Shown: in pieces, positions 25,265-34,180 of the stretch
How positions within the stretch are numbered: the stretch's first letter is position 1
Layout of the letters: each line of letters begins with the position of its first letter
Assembly: GCA_012729055.1 (NCBI GenBank)
Contig: JAAYDW010000108.1
Coordinates: 1-36,304, forward strand
Direction: 5' to 3'
Origin: Deltaproteobacteria bacterium
Lineage (GTDB): Bacteria; Desulfobacterota; Syntrophia; Syntrophales; Smithellaceae
Length of the DNA: 36,304 nt
Notes under the pieces: generated by a model
Seen by the model: the letters and a program-made list of their open reading frames with translations, nothing else
Database searches by the model: none
Told to the model about the DNA's origin: nothing
Made by a program: the position numbers and the translations under genes

Positions 25265-25789
25265 ATGGCGCTTTATGAATTCGACGGCAAAAGACCGCAG
25301 GTTCCGGCGGACTCATTCGTCCATCCGGCCGCCACCCTGATCGGCGACGTCCGCCTCGGCCACGAATGCCTGATCGCACCCGGCGTATCCATCCGCGCCG
25401 ATTTCGGGCCGGTGATCATCGGCGACCGGTCGAGCGTTCAGGACAACGCCGTCATCCACGTGTACCCGGGTTCCGAAACCGTCATCGGAGACGACGTGAC
25501 GGTGGCGCACAGTGTTATTTTGCACGACGTGCATATTCATTCGCGCTGCATGATCGGCATCGGCGCGATCGTTTTGTTCAACGTCGTGTGCGAGGAAGAT
25601 GTGTTCGTGTCGGTGGGATCGCTGGTTCCCAAAGGGATGCATGTCCCCGCAGGAAAGGTCATCGCCGGCAATCCCGCCAAAATCACCCGCGACCTGACGG
25701 ACAAGGACAAGGCCGCCGCCAAAGACGGCATCGAAGCCTACCGCTATCTCTGCCGGACATACCTGGCGACGATGAAAACCATCGCCTGA
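25265..25789 (+). CDS. Gamma-carbonic-anhydrase-like hexapeptide-repeat protein
   Basis: 174 residues of left-handed beta-helix repeats. Three histidines, His65 (VIHV), His82 and His87 (AHSVILH, 5-residue spacing), match the zinc ligands of the Cam/CaiE/PaaY group. The C-terminal helix is present. Members include carbonic anhydrases and accessory proteins of CoA metabolism, so activity is uncertain. Ribosome site AGGA. Probably co-transcribed with the KdsD-like gene; it converges on the methyltransferase gene with only 14 bp between stops. Confidence 0.75.
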   Translation: MALYEFDGKRPQVPADSFVHPAATLIGDVRLGHECLIAPGVSIRADFGPVIIGDRSSVQDNAVIHVYPGSETVIGDDVTVAHSVILHDVHIHSRCMIGIGAIVLFNVVCEEDVFVSVGSLVPKGMHVPAGKVIAGNPAKITRDLTDKDKAAAKDGIEAYRYLCRTYLATMKTIA

Positions 25790-25803
25790 GTGTTTCCGAG
25801 CGC

Positions 25804-26640
25804 TTACTTCGCAACGTCCGGAAAAGCATCATGGCCTGCCTGCCCGAAACGGCCCGCTGCGGCGGGAGGCCCTACTTTCTTGGCCTTGATCAGCAACACC
25901 GTTGATAACACGCGGGGCATGATGACCGCGTCAAGCCGCGCCAATCCCGCGTAAAAGACGTTCAGCGATTTAAAAAGCATCCTCAAAAAGCTGCCCGGCG
26001 GTCTCTTTTCCTGTGTCCGGTTTTCTTTCCGGTCTGCATTCTGAGCAAAGGACAAATACGCGGTGACGAGCAGCATCGTTATCTTTTCCAGCGGGCCTAG
26101 CACCTTTTGCACGTCCACGGGACGAAAACCTGCCTCCTCCAGCAGGGAAATCATTTCAGACAACTCATATCGCCGGTAATGATGAACAAAGCGGTCGTCG
26201 TGGGCAAAGTAACACCGGCGATGAGGAAAGGTTGCCACCAGCGCCCCGCCGGTTTTAGTGACCCTGTTGATCTCTCTCAACGCCGCCCGGTCGTCCAAAA
26301 TGTGCTCCAGAACCTCGGAGCAGATCACGTGAGAAAAAGACTCTTTTTCGAAAGGCAGTCTCGCGGCATCGGCAACAACATACCGGCCCTTGCCGTTCAT
26401 CATGCGTTTCAGCATTTCCATGGCGGAGGCGGAGACATCGGAATAAACCATCCGATCCCAGGACGTCATGACGGGAGAAATGCCGCTGCCGATTTCGAGA
26501 ACCAGATCTTTTTCTTCTTTGCGCAGCGTCCGTTCAACGGCCCGTTTTCTCAAAAGATAATTATACAAGTCATTTTTTAAGGAAACATACCGGTGATCCC
26601 CGAAAAAATCGTCAAAACGATTTTTGTTTTCCGGCATCAT
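25804..26640 (-). CDS. SAM-dependent class I methyltransferase
   Basis: From the ATG at 26640, 278 residues. The SAM-binding glycine motif is VLEIGSGISP, followed by YSDVSASAMEML and the Methyltransf_11-type block FSHVICSEVLEHILDDRAAL. A hydrophobic C-terminal half (LLVTAYLSFA, VFYAGLARLDAVIMP) suggests membrane association and a lipid or polyprenyl-linked substrate. The start is chosen because GGAG lies 8 nt upstream and the ATG overlaps the TGA of the glycosyltransferase gene (ATGA), so the two are coupled. The substrate is not predictable. Confidence 0.8.
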   Translation of the reverse strand: MMPENKNRFDDFFGDHRYVSLKNDLYNYLLRKRAVERTLRKEEKDLVLEIGSGISPVMTSWDRMVYSDVSASAMEMLKRMMNGKGRYVVADAARLPFEKESFSHVICSEVLEHILDDRAALREINRVTKTGGALVATFPHRRCYFAHDDRFVHHYRRYELSEMISLLEEAGFRPVDVQKVLGPLEKITMLLVTAYLSFAQNADRKENRTQEKRPPGSFLRMLFKSLNVFYAGLARLDAVIMPRVLSTVLLIKAKKVGPPAAAGRFGQAGHDAFPDVAK

Positions 26641-27392
26641 CGCTTGATCTCCGGGAAAACCGGCGACGGGAACCATCCTGTTTTCGCCAGCCGAAAACGC
26701 AGCGCCGTCTTAAGGCATCCGATTCCGTATTGCACGCTGCGCCGAAAATTGATCGACGACGCTTCGGCAAAATACTTGGTCGGACAACTGATCTCGGCAA
26801 TCGTGTACCCCAGCCAGACGATCTGGGCCAGCATCTGGTTGTCGAAGACAAAGTCGTCGGAATTCGCCTTCAGAGGCAGTTTTTCCAGGAGCTCCCGGGA
26901 GAAGGCGCGGTAGCCCGTGTGGTACTCGGAGAGTTTTGCGCCGATCAAAATATTTTCGGCCAGTGTGAGGAAGCGGTTGGAAACATATTTCCAGCGGGGC
27001 ATTCCGCCGGTGACGGCGTAGCCGCCCAGAATGCGCGATCCCAGAACGCAGTGATACAGACCGCTCGCAATCATGGACGCCATGGCCGGAATCAGTTTCG
27101 GCGTGTATTGATAATCGGGATGCACCATGACGACAATGTCCCCGCCCTCTTCCAGCGCCAGTTTATAGCAGGTCTTCTGGTTGGCGCCGTAGCCCTTGTT
27201 CCGCTCGTGAACATGGACCCGGGTCTGCGGCAACCGCCGGGCGATTTCCGACGTCTCGTCATGACTGCCGTCATCCACCAGAATGACGAGATCGACAATG
27301 TCCTGTTCCATGACCTCGTCATAGGTCTTTCGGAGTGTCTGCGCCGCGTTGTAGGCCGGCATCACCACAATAACTTTTCTTTGTCGAATCAT
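26637..27392 (-). CDS. Family 2 glycosyltransferase (dolichyl/polyprenyl-phosphate type)
   Basis: 251 residues of a GT-A glycosyltransferase: VVMPAYNAAQTL near the N-terminus, VDDGSHDET, NKGYGANQKT, MVHPDYQYTP and TGYRAFSRELL. No membrane segments at the C-terminus, unlike GtrB-type enzymes. It resembles the DPM1/polyprenyl-phosphate mannosyltransferase group, which makes lipid-linked sugar donors for membrane GT-C enzymes. A GT-C-like gene lies in this window (32443-34095), but not adjacent. The product and sugar are inferred only by family. Confidence 0.82.
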   Translation of the reverse strand: MIRQRKVIVVMPAYNAAQTLRKTYDEVMEQDIVDLVILVDDGSHDETSEIARRLPQTRVHVHERNKGYGANQKTCYKLALEEGGDIVVMVHPDYQYTPKLIPAMASMIASGLYHCVLGSRILGGYAVTGGMPRWKYVSNRFLTLAENILIGAKLSEYHTGYRAFSRELLEKLPLKANSDDFVFDNQMLAQIVWLGYTIAEISCPTKYFAEASSINFRRSVQYGIGCLKTALRFRLAKTGWFPSPVFPEIKR

Positions 27393-27736
27393 CGCATCAC
27401 TTTCCCGTCCGTAGAATGTGTGACAAGCAAAACCGGCGTTTTATCGATGTCCAGGAAAACAAACTATTTTTTGTCCATCATAAAAAATCGACCGGAGAGC
27501 GGTTCCTCAACGTTAAGAGAAGATTTTAAATGTATTTCTGCAAATTACAGAAACTGCTTATATTACGCTGAGGGATCAAGTCAACAGGAAATCTGAAAAT
27601 ACGGTATGTCACTTTCAACGCTGCCGAATCACGGTTGATAAGAATCATTGCAGGAAAAAAATCTGTTGGAGACCGGAGGATGGAACCAGCAACCGATCCG
27701 GTTCGGATAACGTTTTACACCCCGCGCCTATCCGAT
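27393..27736. other. Intergenic region upstream of the glycosyltransferase gene
   Basis: No gene recognised. It separates the tRNA-Val terminator from the glycosyltransferase start and presumably holds that gene's promoter, but I see no convincing -35/-10 pair. Confidence 0.4.
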
Positions 27737-27770
27737 AAGAAAAGGGACGAGCGATTATCGCTCATCCCTT
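27737..27770 (-). terminator. Intrinsic terminator of the tRNA-Val gene
   Basis: A 13-bp near-perfect stem (AAGGGAtGAGCGA with TCGCTCgTCCCTT, one wobble) with a 3-nt loop, followed by TTTCTTAT on the minus strand, 10 nt after the CCA end. Confidence 0.85.
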
Positions 27771-27780
27771 GATGGTTTCA

Positions 27781-27855
27781 TGGTAGGCGGTACTGGGATT
27801 GAACCAGTGACTTCTACCGTGTGAAGGTAGCACTCTCCCGCTGAGTTAACCGCCC
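27781..27855 (-). tRNA. tRNA-Val (CAC)
   Basis: A 75-nt cloverleaf with encoded CCA. The anticodon loop TTCACAC gives CAC, reading GUG. Acceptor GGGCGGT pairs with ACCGCCT with a terminal G1:T72 wobble; T-loop GTTCAATCC is normal. Confidence 0.93.
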
Positions 27856-27866
27856 AAGTGCCGTCT

Positions 27867-27895
27867 GCTATAGCTTAAAGTTTCCCGCATTTCAA
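27867..27895 (-). promoter_or_regulatory. Sigma-70 promoter of the tRNA-Val gene
   Basis: TTGAAA (27895-27890), 17-bp spacer, TATAGC (27872-27867), about 12 bp from the mature 5' end. Confidence 0.6.
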
Positions 27896-27946
27896 GCAAA
27901 AAGACTTCCCCCCTGCAAATAAAAGAGGAGAAACAACCTGCCGCTC

Positions 27947-27984
27947 GCCCTTCCGCCATCATAACACCTTCATGACGGAAGGGC
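27947..27984 (-). terminator. Hairpin downstream of the thiolase gene
   Basis: GCCCTTCCG and CGGAAGGGC (9-bp arms) with partial inner pairing lie 41 bp after the thiolase stop. The T-rich tract on the minus strand comes only about 13 nt later, so it may be a terminator or a 3' stabilising hairpin. Confidence 0.5.
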
Positions 27985-28024
27985 TCAAGCGACACTTTTA
28001 GCTTGGCGCTGGAGGGGTCTCTAA

Positions 28025-29215
28025 CTACAGCATTTCATAAATGGCTGCCGCGCCCATGCCGCCGCCGATGCACATGGAAACGATACCGCGCTTGGAACCG
28101 CGGCGCTTCATTTCATGCAGCAACTGCGCCGTCAGCTTGGCGCCCGTGCATCCCAGCGGATGGCCCAGAGCGATGGCGCCGCCGTTGGGGTTGATATCGC
28201 CCGCCCAATAGCGGTCTTCAATGCCGACGACGCGGCAGGAATAAATCGCCTGCGACGCGAAGGCCTCGTTGATTTCAAAGACATCGATGTCTTTCGGCGT
28301 CAAGCCCGCCATTTTCAAAACTTTGGGAATCGCATATGCGGGACCGACGCCCATTTCTTCGGATTTGCAGCCGGCGACAGCGTAGTAAGCCAGCCGCGCC
28401 AGAGGTTTCAGTCCCAGGGCCTTGGCTTTCTCGGCCGTCATCAGCATCGAGAAGGCCGCGCCGTCCGTCATCTGGGAAGAATTAGCCGCCGTGACACTGC
28501 CGCCCAGTTTGAAGGGAGACTTCAATTTGGCCATACCTTCCATTGTGGCGGGCCAACGCACGCCGTCATCCGTGTCAAACGTTACGTACTGGCGAACGCG
28601 CTTGCCGTTTTTAATGGCATATTTCACAGCCTGGATCGGAATAATTTCTTCCTTGAACTTGCCGGCCTTGATGGCTTCAAAAGCGCGGCGGTTGCTTTCC
28701 ATGCCGAACTTATCCATGTCTTCGCGGGAAATATTGTAATTCATCGCCACGTTTTCCGCCGTGTTGCCCATGTTGATATAGACATCCGGCAGGGTGCCAT
28801 AGGCCCAGTCCGGATGCGGACGCATCGCCGAACCGCCCATGGGAATGTGCGACATGGTTTCGCAGCCGCCCGCGATGATGATTTCCGACCATCCGGCGCG
28901 GATCTTCGCCGTCGCGTCGGCAATCGCCTGAACACCCGACGAGCAGAAACGATTAACGGTCATACCGGACACGGAAATCGGCAGTCCCGCGCCCATCGCC
29001 AGAATTCTGCCCAGGTTCATGCCCTGTTCGCATTCCGGAAAGGAACAGCCGACGATCAAATCGTCGATTTCTTCCGGCTTGACTTCAGGCAATCTGGCCA
29101 GAAGGCCTTTCAGAACCTGAATTCCATATTCATCTGATCTCGTCTGCGAAAGACCGCCTCTTTTATAACGACCGCCCGGACTTCTTACGGATTCAACAAT
29201 TACAGCATCACTCAT
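28025..29215 (-). CDS. fadA: Acetyl-CoA acyltransferase (thiolase)
   Basis: 396 residues, the usual thiolase length. Active-site residues are all present: nucleophile Cys91 (NRFCSSGVQAI), His352 in NPNGGAIALGHPLG, Cys382 in CIGGGMG and the NEAFA loop. It cleaves 3-ketoacyl-CoA with CoA in beta-oxidation, or works in reverse. Strong ribosome site AAGGAGG. It follows the hydroxyacyl-CoA dehydrogenase fusion by 72 bp, a typical two-gene beta-oxidation operon; in a syntroph the direction depends on conditions. The chain-length preference cannot be read from sequence. Confidence 0.93.
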   Translation of the reverse strand: MSDAVIVESVRSPGGRYKRGGLSQTRSDEYGIQVLKGLLARLPEVKPEEIDDLIVGCSFPECEQGMNLGRILAMGAGLPISVSGMTVNRFCSSGVQAIADATAKIRAGWSEIIIAGGCETMSHIPMGGSAMRPHPDWAYGTLPDVYINMGNTAENVAMNYNISREDMDKFGMESNRRAFEAIKAGKFKEEIIPIQAVKYAIKNGKRVRQYVTFDTDDGVRWPATMEGMAKLKSPFKLGGSVTAANSSQMTDGAAFSMLMTAEKAKALGLKPLARLAYYAVAGCKSEEMGVGPAYAIPKVLKMAGLTPKDIDVFEINEAFASQAIYSCRVVGIEDRYWAGDINPNGGAIALGHPLGCTGAKLTAQLLHEMKRRGSKRGIVSMCIGGGMGAAAIYEML

Positions 29216-29287
29216 GATTTTCCTCCTTCATGTCATGAAGACGCGGGGAATGCTTTATTCACCCGCCGCGTCCGTGATTGATCAATG

Positions 29288-31708
29288 TTAGTTACGCAGC
29301 GGTTTGCCGTTGGTCAGCATGTACATTATGCGTTCCTGGGTCTTCTTCTCGCCGCAGAGGCTGACAAACGCCTCTTTTTCCAGTTCCAGAATCTCCTGCT
29401 CGCGAACATACGTTCCTTCAGCGCAGTCGCCGCCGGAAAGAACGTAGGCCACCTTCTTCGAAACGTACAGATCGTATTCGGAAACGAACTTGCCGTAATA
29501 CATGTTCTGAAGAATAGCGTTTACCATGCCCCGGAAATTCTCACCCATCACGGGAATCAATGCCGGTTTTGGCGGTTTGTAACCGGCCGACACCAGCGAC
29601 AACACAAGCTGCTTGGCCTCATAAATCTGCTGGTCGCGGCTCATGTTGATTCTTTCGGATTTGCGGATATAGCCCAGCTCCATCGCTTCCGCCGCGCTGG
29701 TGGAAACCTTCGCCATGGCGATGTTTTCAAAGGCTTTGCCCATGTGATACTGCAGATTGAAGCCCTGCTCGATCAGACCGTCGGGAATCCCTTCGGTCAG
29801 ACGGACCAGCAATTCCTTGCAGCCGCCGCCCGCCGGAATCACGCCGACGCCGACTTCAACGAGACCCATATAGGTTTCGCCGTTGGGCAGACACCGCGCG
29901 CCGTGCATGGCGATTTCGCAGCCGCCGCCCAATGCCAGACCGGCCGGAGCCGTGACAACAGGCTTGGAGAGATATTTCATTCTCATGTTGACGCCCTGCA
30001 GCGCCTCGACGCCTTTTTCAATCAGATCCCACTGCCCCATCTGAGCGGCCGTAAGCACCTGAAACACATTGGCGCCTGCGGAGAACGAACGCTCATCATG
30101 ATTGGCGACAACCATGCCCACAAAATCTTTTTCCACGATTTCGCAAGCTTCAGTCTGCATCGCCGTCAGCCCTTCATCAATGGAGTTCATCTTCGTATGG
30201 AATTCCAGACAGACGACGCCGTCGCCGATGTCGATCAGGCTGGCGCTGCCGTTTTCTTTGACGACCTTGCTGCGGCTCTTGAGATCGGGCAGGATGATGA
30301 TGCGCGGATTTTCTTCGATCTTCACATAGCCTTTCTTCTCGAAGTCGTAGTAATACTTTCCGTCCGCCTTGGTGGCGTAGAAGGATTCGCACCCTTTCTT
30401 CAGCATTTCGTCCACCTTCTTGGGGACTTTCAGCTTCATCTTCTTCATGACTTCGATGGCTTCCTTGACGCCGACGGCATCCCAGGATTCAAACGGGCCC
30501 AGTTTGTGGTTGTAGCCCCACTTCATGGCGTTGTCGATGGCCATGATGTCATCGCAGATTTCGCCGATGCGATTGGCGGCATAAATGAAGTTTTTGCACA
30601 AATATTCACGAACAAATTCACCCGCTCTGTCATCAGCGAAGAAAACGGTCTTCATCGAGTCGGCAACGTTTTCTTTCTTCTTCGCGGCGCTGATGGAATT
30701 GAACTTCGGCTTTGTGGCCGGAACATATTCCAGCGTCTCCATGTCCAGCATCAGCTTTACGGATTTGCCCTTGGCATCTTTGGTCTTCTTGTAGAAGCCC
30801 TGCTTGGTTTTGTTGCCGAGCCACTTATTTTCGATCATCTTCTGGGCGAAGGGCAGCGGCAGGAACATATCGCGGGATTCATCATCGGGAACGGCATCAT
30901 ACAGATTCTTCTGCACGTGCATGCCGATATCCAGACCGACCAGATCCAACGTCCCGAAAAGCGCGGTGCCGGGGCGGCCGATGGCTTTGCTGACGATAGC
31001 GTCGGTTTCATCAACTCTGTATTTGTTATCAAACGCAATGCGCTGCGCGTTGGACAAATCAAAAGATCCGATGCGGTTGCCGACGAAGTTGGGAACGTCT
31101 TTCGCAATGACGACGCCCTTGCCCAACGTCTGCTCGCTGAATTTGCACATATAATCAACGATCGCTTTATCCGTTTCCACGCCGGGAATGATTTCCATCA
31201 GCTTCATGTAGCGGGGCGGATTGAAGAAGTGCGTTCCCAGGAAGCGTTTTTTCAAATCGGCGCTGAACTTCGCGCTGATGTCTTTGATGGGGATACCGGA
31301 GGTGTTCGTCGAAACGATACAAGTCGGTTTGACGACCTTTTCCACTTTCGCGAAAAGTTCCTGCTTGATTTTAAGATTTTCCACAACCACTTCACACACC
31401 CAGTCCACATCGGCCAGCAACTTGATGTTGTCTTCCAGGTTGCCGATTTTGATCATGGATGCGTTTTTCTTGGTGTAGAAACTGGCGGGCTTGGATTTGG
31501 TCACGCCGGCCAGGCCGTTCGCCGCAAAGCGATTCCGCCAGGCGGGGCTTTTTTCCGTCAATCCCTGCTTCTTGTCGGCGTCCGTCAGTTCGAATGGAAT
31601 GATATCGAGAAGGTAACACTCGATACCGGCATTGGTCAGATGAGCCGCGATGGTCGCGCCCATGACACCCGCTCCTAATACTGCCGCTTTCTTGATCTCT
31701 AATGACAT
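29288..31708 (-). CDS. 3-hydroxyacyl-CoA dehydrogenase / enoyl-CoA hydratase fusion
   Basis: 806 residues. The dehydrogenase is N-terminal: NAD fold VLGAGVMGATIAAHL (10-24), catalytic His160 in GTHFFNPPRYMKLMEIIPG, then the helical C-terminal domains (about 190-420). The crotonase domain is C-terminal (about 470-720; SAGANVF, LALGGGCEIAMHGAR, VEVGVGVIPAGGGCKELL). This order is that of FadN-type proteins, the reverse of FadB/FadJ. It hydrates enoyl-CoA and oxidises the hydroxy product with NAD. Strong AAGGAGG site. First gene of the beta-oxidation unit, with a leader carrying two inverted repeats. Confidence 0.92.
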   Translation of the reverse strand: MSLEIKKAAVLGAGVMGATIAAHLTNAGIECYLLDIIPFELTDADKKQGLTEKSPAWRNRFAANGLAGVTKSKPASFYTKKNASMIKIGNLEDNIKLLADVDWVCEVVVENLKIKQELFAKVEKVVKPTCIVSTNTSGIPIKDISAKFSADLKKRFLGTHFFNPPRYMKLMEIIPGVETDKAIVDYMCKFSEQTLGKGVVIAKDVPNFVGNRIGSFDLSNAQRIAFDNKYRVDETDAIVSKAIGRPGTALFGTLDLVGLDIGMHVQKNLYDAVPDDESRDMFLPLPFAQKMIENKWLGNKTKQGFYKKTKDAKGKSVKLMLDMETLEYVPATKPKFNSISAAKKKENVADSMKTVFFADDRAGEFVREYLCKNFIYAANRIGEICDDIMAIDNAMKWGYNHKLGPFESWDAVGVKEAIEVMKKMKLKVPKKVDEMLKKGCESFYATKADGKYYYDFEKKGYVKIEENPRIIILPDLKSRSKVVKENGSASLIDIGDGVVCLEFHTKMNSIDEGLTAMQTEACEIVEKDFVGMVVANHDERSFSAGANVFQVLTAAQMGQWDLIEKGVEALQGVNMRMKYLSKPVVTAPAGLALGGGCEIAMHGARCLPNGETYMGLVEVGVGVIPAGGGCKELLVRLTEGIPDGLIEQGFNLQYHMGKAFENIAMAKVSTSAAEAMELGYIRKSERINMSRDQQIYEAKQLVLSLVSAGYKPPKPALIPVMGENFRGMVNAILQNMYYGKFVSEYDLYVSKKVAYVLSGGDCAEGTYVREQEILELEKEAFVSLCGEKKTQERIMYMLTNGKPLRN

Positions 31709-31728
31709 TATTCTCCTCCTTCTCTTTC

Positions 31729-31760
31729 TTATGAGTCCCTTTAGGTTTTAAGACTCATAA
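31729..31760 (-). promoter_or_regulatory. Inverted repeat just upstream of the dehydrogenase/hydratase ribosome site
   Basis: TTATGAGTC and GACTCATAA are perfect 9-bp arms 14 bp apart, ending only a few bases before the AAGGAGG site. It could act as a repressor site or as an RNA hairpin controlling translation. Confidence 0.45.
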
Positions 31761-32311
31761 TTTGTTTGAGGCCAAGCTATGCCCCCATTAATCCTTCATA
31801 CCTCTTTTGATATTCCATGAACCGAATCCTCCCCGATTCATTGATTATTGCGCGTTACAACGGCGAACAGATCACATCCTTTCTTTAGGGTATTTCCGGC
31901 GGCAAAAAACCTTCGCCGCAGAAAGTACAGCGAGAAGTATTTGCAAGTCTTAAAATGCTGTGACGGTGAAAAGAATGAATTATGTTTTGAAAAAAGGAGG
32001 GGTGACGGCAACGGACAAATGAAGCGATTGCCCCTGATGGAATTTTTCGATTGTAAAGCCATGAACCGAAAAATGTGCTGGTGAAGACTTCAAGCATTCC
32101 GTGGCTCCCTTTTCCACATTGAAGAGAAGTCAAACTAAGTGAAATTGATTTTGCCCTGTGGACACGAACGGGAATCAATTCCAGGCACTCAGGAAAGAAA
32201 CAACAGACGCTGAAAAAAACGGTCTGTTTATCCGGATTTTCAGGCAAATCGGACACGGATTTCTTTGCGTCCAGCCCTCACCTGCCTTACCTCCGCGCTC
32301 CCTGAGGGATC

Positions 32312-32356
32312 ACTTTTAGTCGCCTAATGGGCTTGGGTCAATTACTGACTAAAAGT
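32312..32356 (-). promoter_or_regulatory. Promoter flanked by a 10-bp inverted repeat
   Basis: On the minus strand TTGACC (32341-32336) and TAAAAG (32318-32313) are 17 bp apart. ACTTTTAGTC (32312-32321) covers the -10 box and its exact complement (32347-32356) lies just upstream of the -35 box. This arrangement suits a repressor. The first certain gene downstream begins 600 nt away. Confidence 0.45.
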
Positions 32357-32442
32357 CAATACGGTTATTAAACCAATCAAACACTAAAGTCAAGGCAAAT
32401 CAGGACGCCAAACGAATAAATGCGGCGCACGGAAATCCCCGG

Positions 32443-34095
32443 CTAAGGGATCAGGCGGAAAACCGCGTAATGTCCATCCTGGAAAAGGATTTCGGCGTTT
32501 TTTTCCAGACGTTCATTCAGGTGTCGGATCCGCTCCGGCGGATAGTATTGGGTGAGGTGCTGCAGCAACAGATCATAACGCGCCAACAGATGCGTACAAT
32601 TCAGCGAGCGCAGATACGCGGCAAAGGCATCCGCATCAGAGGATGTTTTGACTAGATTTTGGACGATATCCAGTCCAAAAGAAGCGTTGTCTTCATAATA
32701 TCGGTTGAGGTAGTAGCCCCGCCCCGCAAGCAGAATAAGCCGGATTTTTGCATTTTCCGCCGTATTTTCATTGATGTACTTGATTGCCGGATAACTGCCG
32801 TCATGCCTGGCGACAAACTGGTCCCGCGATTCTTTTTTCAAAAGATAATTGACGGGAGCGATCGACTGAAAATAATTTTTCAGGTAAGCCGCATTAAATA
32901 CGAACAGAAAAATCAGCGCCGGCAGGATGACCACCGGACCGGCCGCCCGAAATCGCGGCATTTTATCGGAAACCACTCTGCAAAGATTTTCCAACCCCAT
33001 GACCGTCAGGATGACGGCAAACGGAACCGCCGGCAGAATATAGCGAATCCGGTGCTGATCCAGGAAGAAAGCCAGGAGGACGACGAAACCCGCAAAACCC
33101 AGAAAAAGAAGTTTATCGGCCGTATATTTCCTTTTGATGAACGCAAACGGAGCCGCCAGAATGAGGATCGGATTCAACACGCCGTCAAAATACCGCGGAG
33201 TATGATCCTGGCCCTCAAGGAAAAACCGGATGGGAATCAGCAGGACTTCCCAGATGCTTTCATCGTAGAGGATCTCCCTCGTTTTAAACATCCCCATGTA
33301 AGCCTGCCCGGAAACCAGAGAATAGGCCCGCTGTCCGACCGTTTCATAAGCGCCGAAGATTCCCTTGAACAACGGGTAGAAGGGGTTGCCGGTCAGCGCG
33401 GCGTTTTTAATCAGCCACGGAGAAAAAAGCGCAAGCGAAATCAAAAAGAAAAAGACGCCCCGCTGCAAAGACTTCCCCTGCTTTCCCGTATCCCTGGCAT
33501 GAAGGAAGACGATCGCCATCGTCAGGAAAAACCAGGCCAGAAGGGCGTTGTACTTGACGCCCAGCGCCAGTCCCATGGCGACGGCGGATACAAAAAGCCA
33601 GCCGTGATTTTCATAGCGCGAATCCCTCCAGACGGCCACGGCCAAAACGCTTGCCGTTGTAAAAAAAGTCAGCCCCAGATCGACATAGGCCATCGTGGAC
33701 AGTTTGACGATCACCGGCGTGCTGATATAAATCGCCGCTCCCAGCAGTCCCGCCGTCCGGCCCGACCGCCTGTTCAAATACAGATAAATCAGGAAGGCCG
33801 TTCCGAGCGCGAAGGCCATGTGAATAAAATGGGGAATGACATCGTTTCCGAACGCCAGCGGAATCAGGTAGAGCAGATCGAGGTTCATGGGATAATAGGA
33901 ATAGACGGCCCACGGCGTTTCGTAAAAACCGCCATGGATCAGCCACAGCTTGGGAATGGCCAGATGATGGATAAGCGCATCGCGCGCAATGGGAGGGGCG
34001 AGCGCCAGGAGACACGTCGCCAGAACGAACACAAGGATGATCAACAGCAAAACCGCCTGAACCGGACGCTCGTATGGAAAGGATGAACTTTTCAC
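32443..34095 (-). CDS. ArnT/PMT-like membrane glycosyltransferase (GT-C fold)
   Basis: 550 residues from a GTG start at 34095, chosen because CAGGAGC lies 6 nt upstream; a longer frame would run back over the preceding gene. There are 10 or more membrane segments. The first extracytoplasmic loop has ARDALIHHLAIPKLW, where Asp39 matches the catalytic acidic residue of GT-C enzymes using polyprenyl-linked sugars. A soluble C-terminal region (about 410-550) follows. It probably transfers a sugar to lipid or protein outside the inner membrane; donor and acceptor are unknown. It follows the TPR membrane protein gene by 85 bp. Confidence 0.75.
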   Translation of the reverse strand: MKSSSFPYERPVQAVLLLIILVFVLATCLLALAPPIARDALIHHLAIPKLWLIHGGFYETPWAVYSYYPMNLDLLYLIPLAFGNDVIPHFIHMAFALGTAFLIYLYLNRRSGRTAGLLGAAIYISTPVIVKLSTMAYVDLGLTFFTTASVLAVAVWRDSRYENHGWLFVSAVAMGLALGVKYNALLAWFFLTMAIVFLHARDTGKQGKSLQRGVFFFLISLALFSPWLIKNAALTGNPFYPLFKGIFGAYETVGQRAYSLVSGQAYMGMFKTREILYDESIWEVLLIPIRFFLEGQDHTPRYFDGVLNPILILAAPFAFIKRKYTADKLLFLGFAGFVVLLAFFLDQHRIRYILPAVPFAVILTVMGLENLCRVVSDKMPRFRAAGPVVILPALIFLFVFNAAYLKNYFQSIAPVNYLLKKESRDQFVARHDGSYPAIKYINENTAENAKIRLILLAGRGYYLNRYYEDNASFGLDIVQNLVKTSSDADAFAAYLRSLNCTHLLARYDLLLQHLTQYYPPERIRHLNERLEKNAEILFQDGHYAVFRLIP

Positions 34096-34180
34096 GTTAC
34101 GCTCCTGAAAAACAAGATCGAAGGAAACCTCGCGGCAATCCCCCGCAAAACAGAACCGCAGAAAAGCCGCCCAAGCCTGC

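Larger units (their letters stand above)
31709..32442. other. 734-bp intergenic/leader region of the beta-oxidation operon
   Basis: Holds the two dyads listed separately and no convincing gene. A 123-codon minus-strand frame (31885-32256) would start with GTG about 50 bp after a predicted promoter, but it is Phe/Ser/Cys/His-rich, lacks a good ribosome site and resembles nothing known. Confidence 0.4.

Noticed and set aside
29285-31678. 797-codon open frame on the plus strand
   Set aside because: Antisense shadow of the dehydrogenase/hydratase gene, which has all its motifs and a strong ribosome site.
31885-32256. 123-codon minus-strand frame in the long leader
   Set aside because: GTG start, poor ribosome site, odd Phe/Ser/Cys/His composition; kept only as a possibility if the region is shown to be transcribed.
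32659-34086. 475-codon open frame on the plus strand
   Set aside because: Antisense to the membrane glycosyltransferase; Lys/Arg/Gln-rich, as expected opposite hydrophobic codons.
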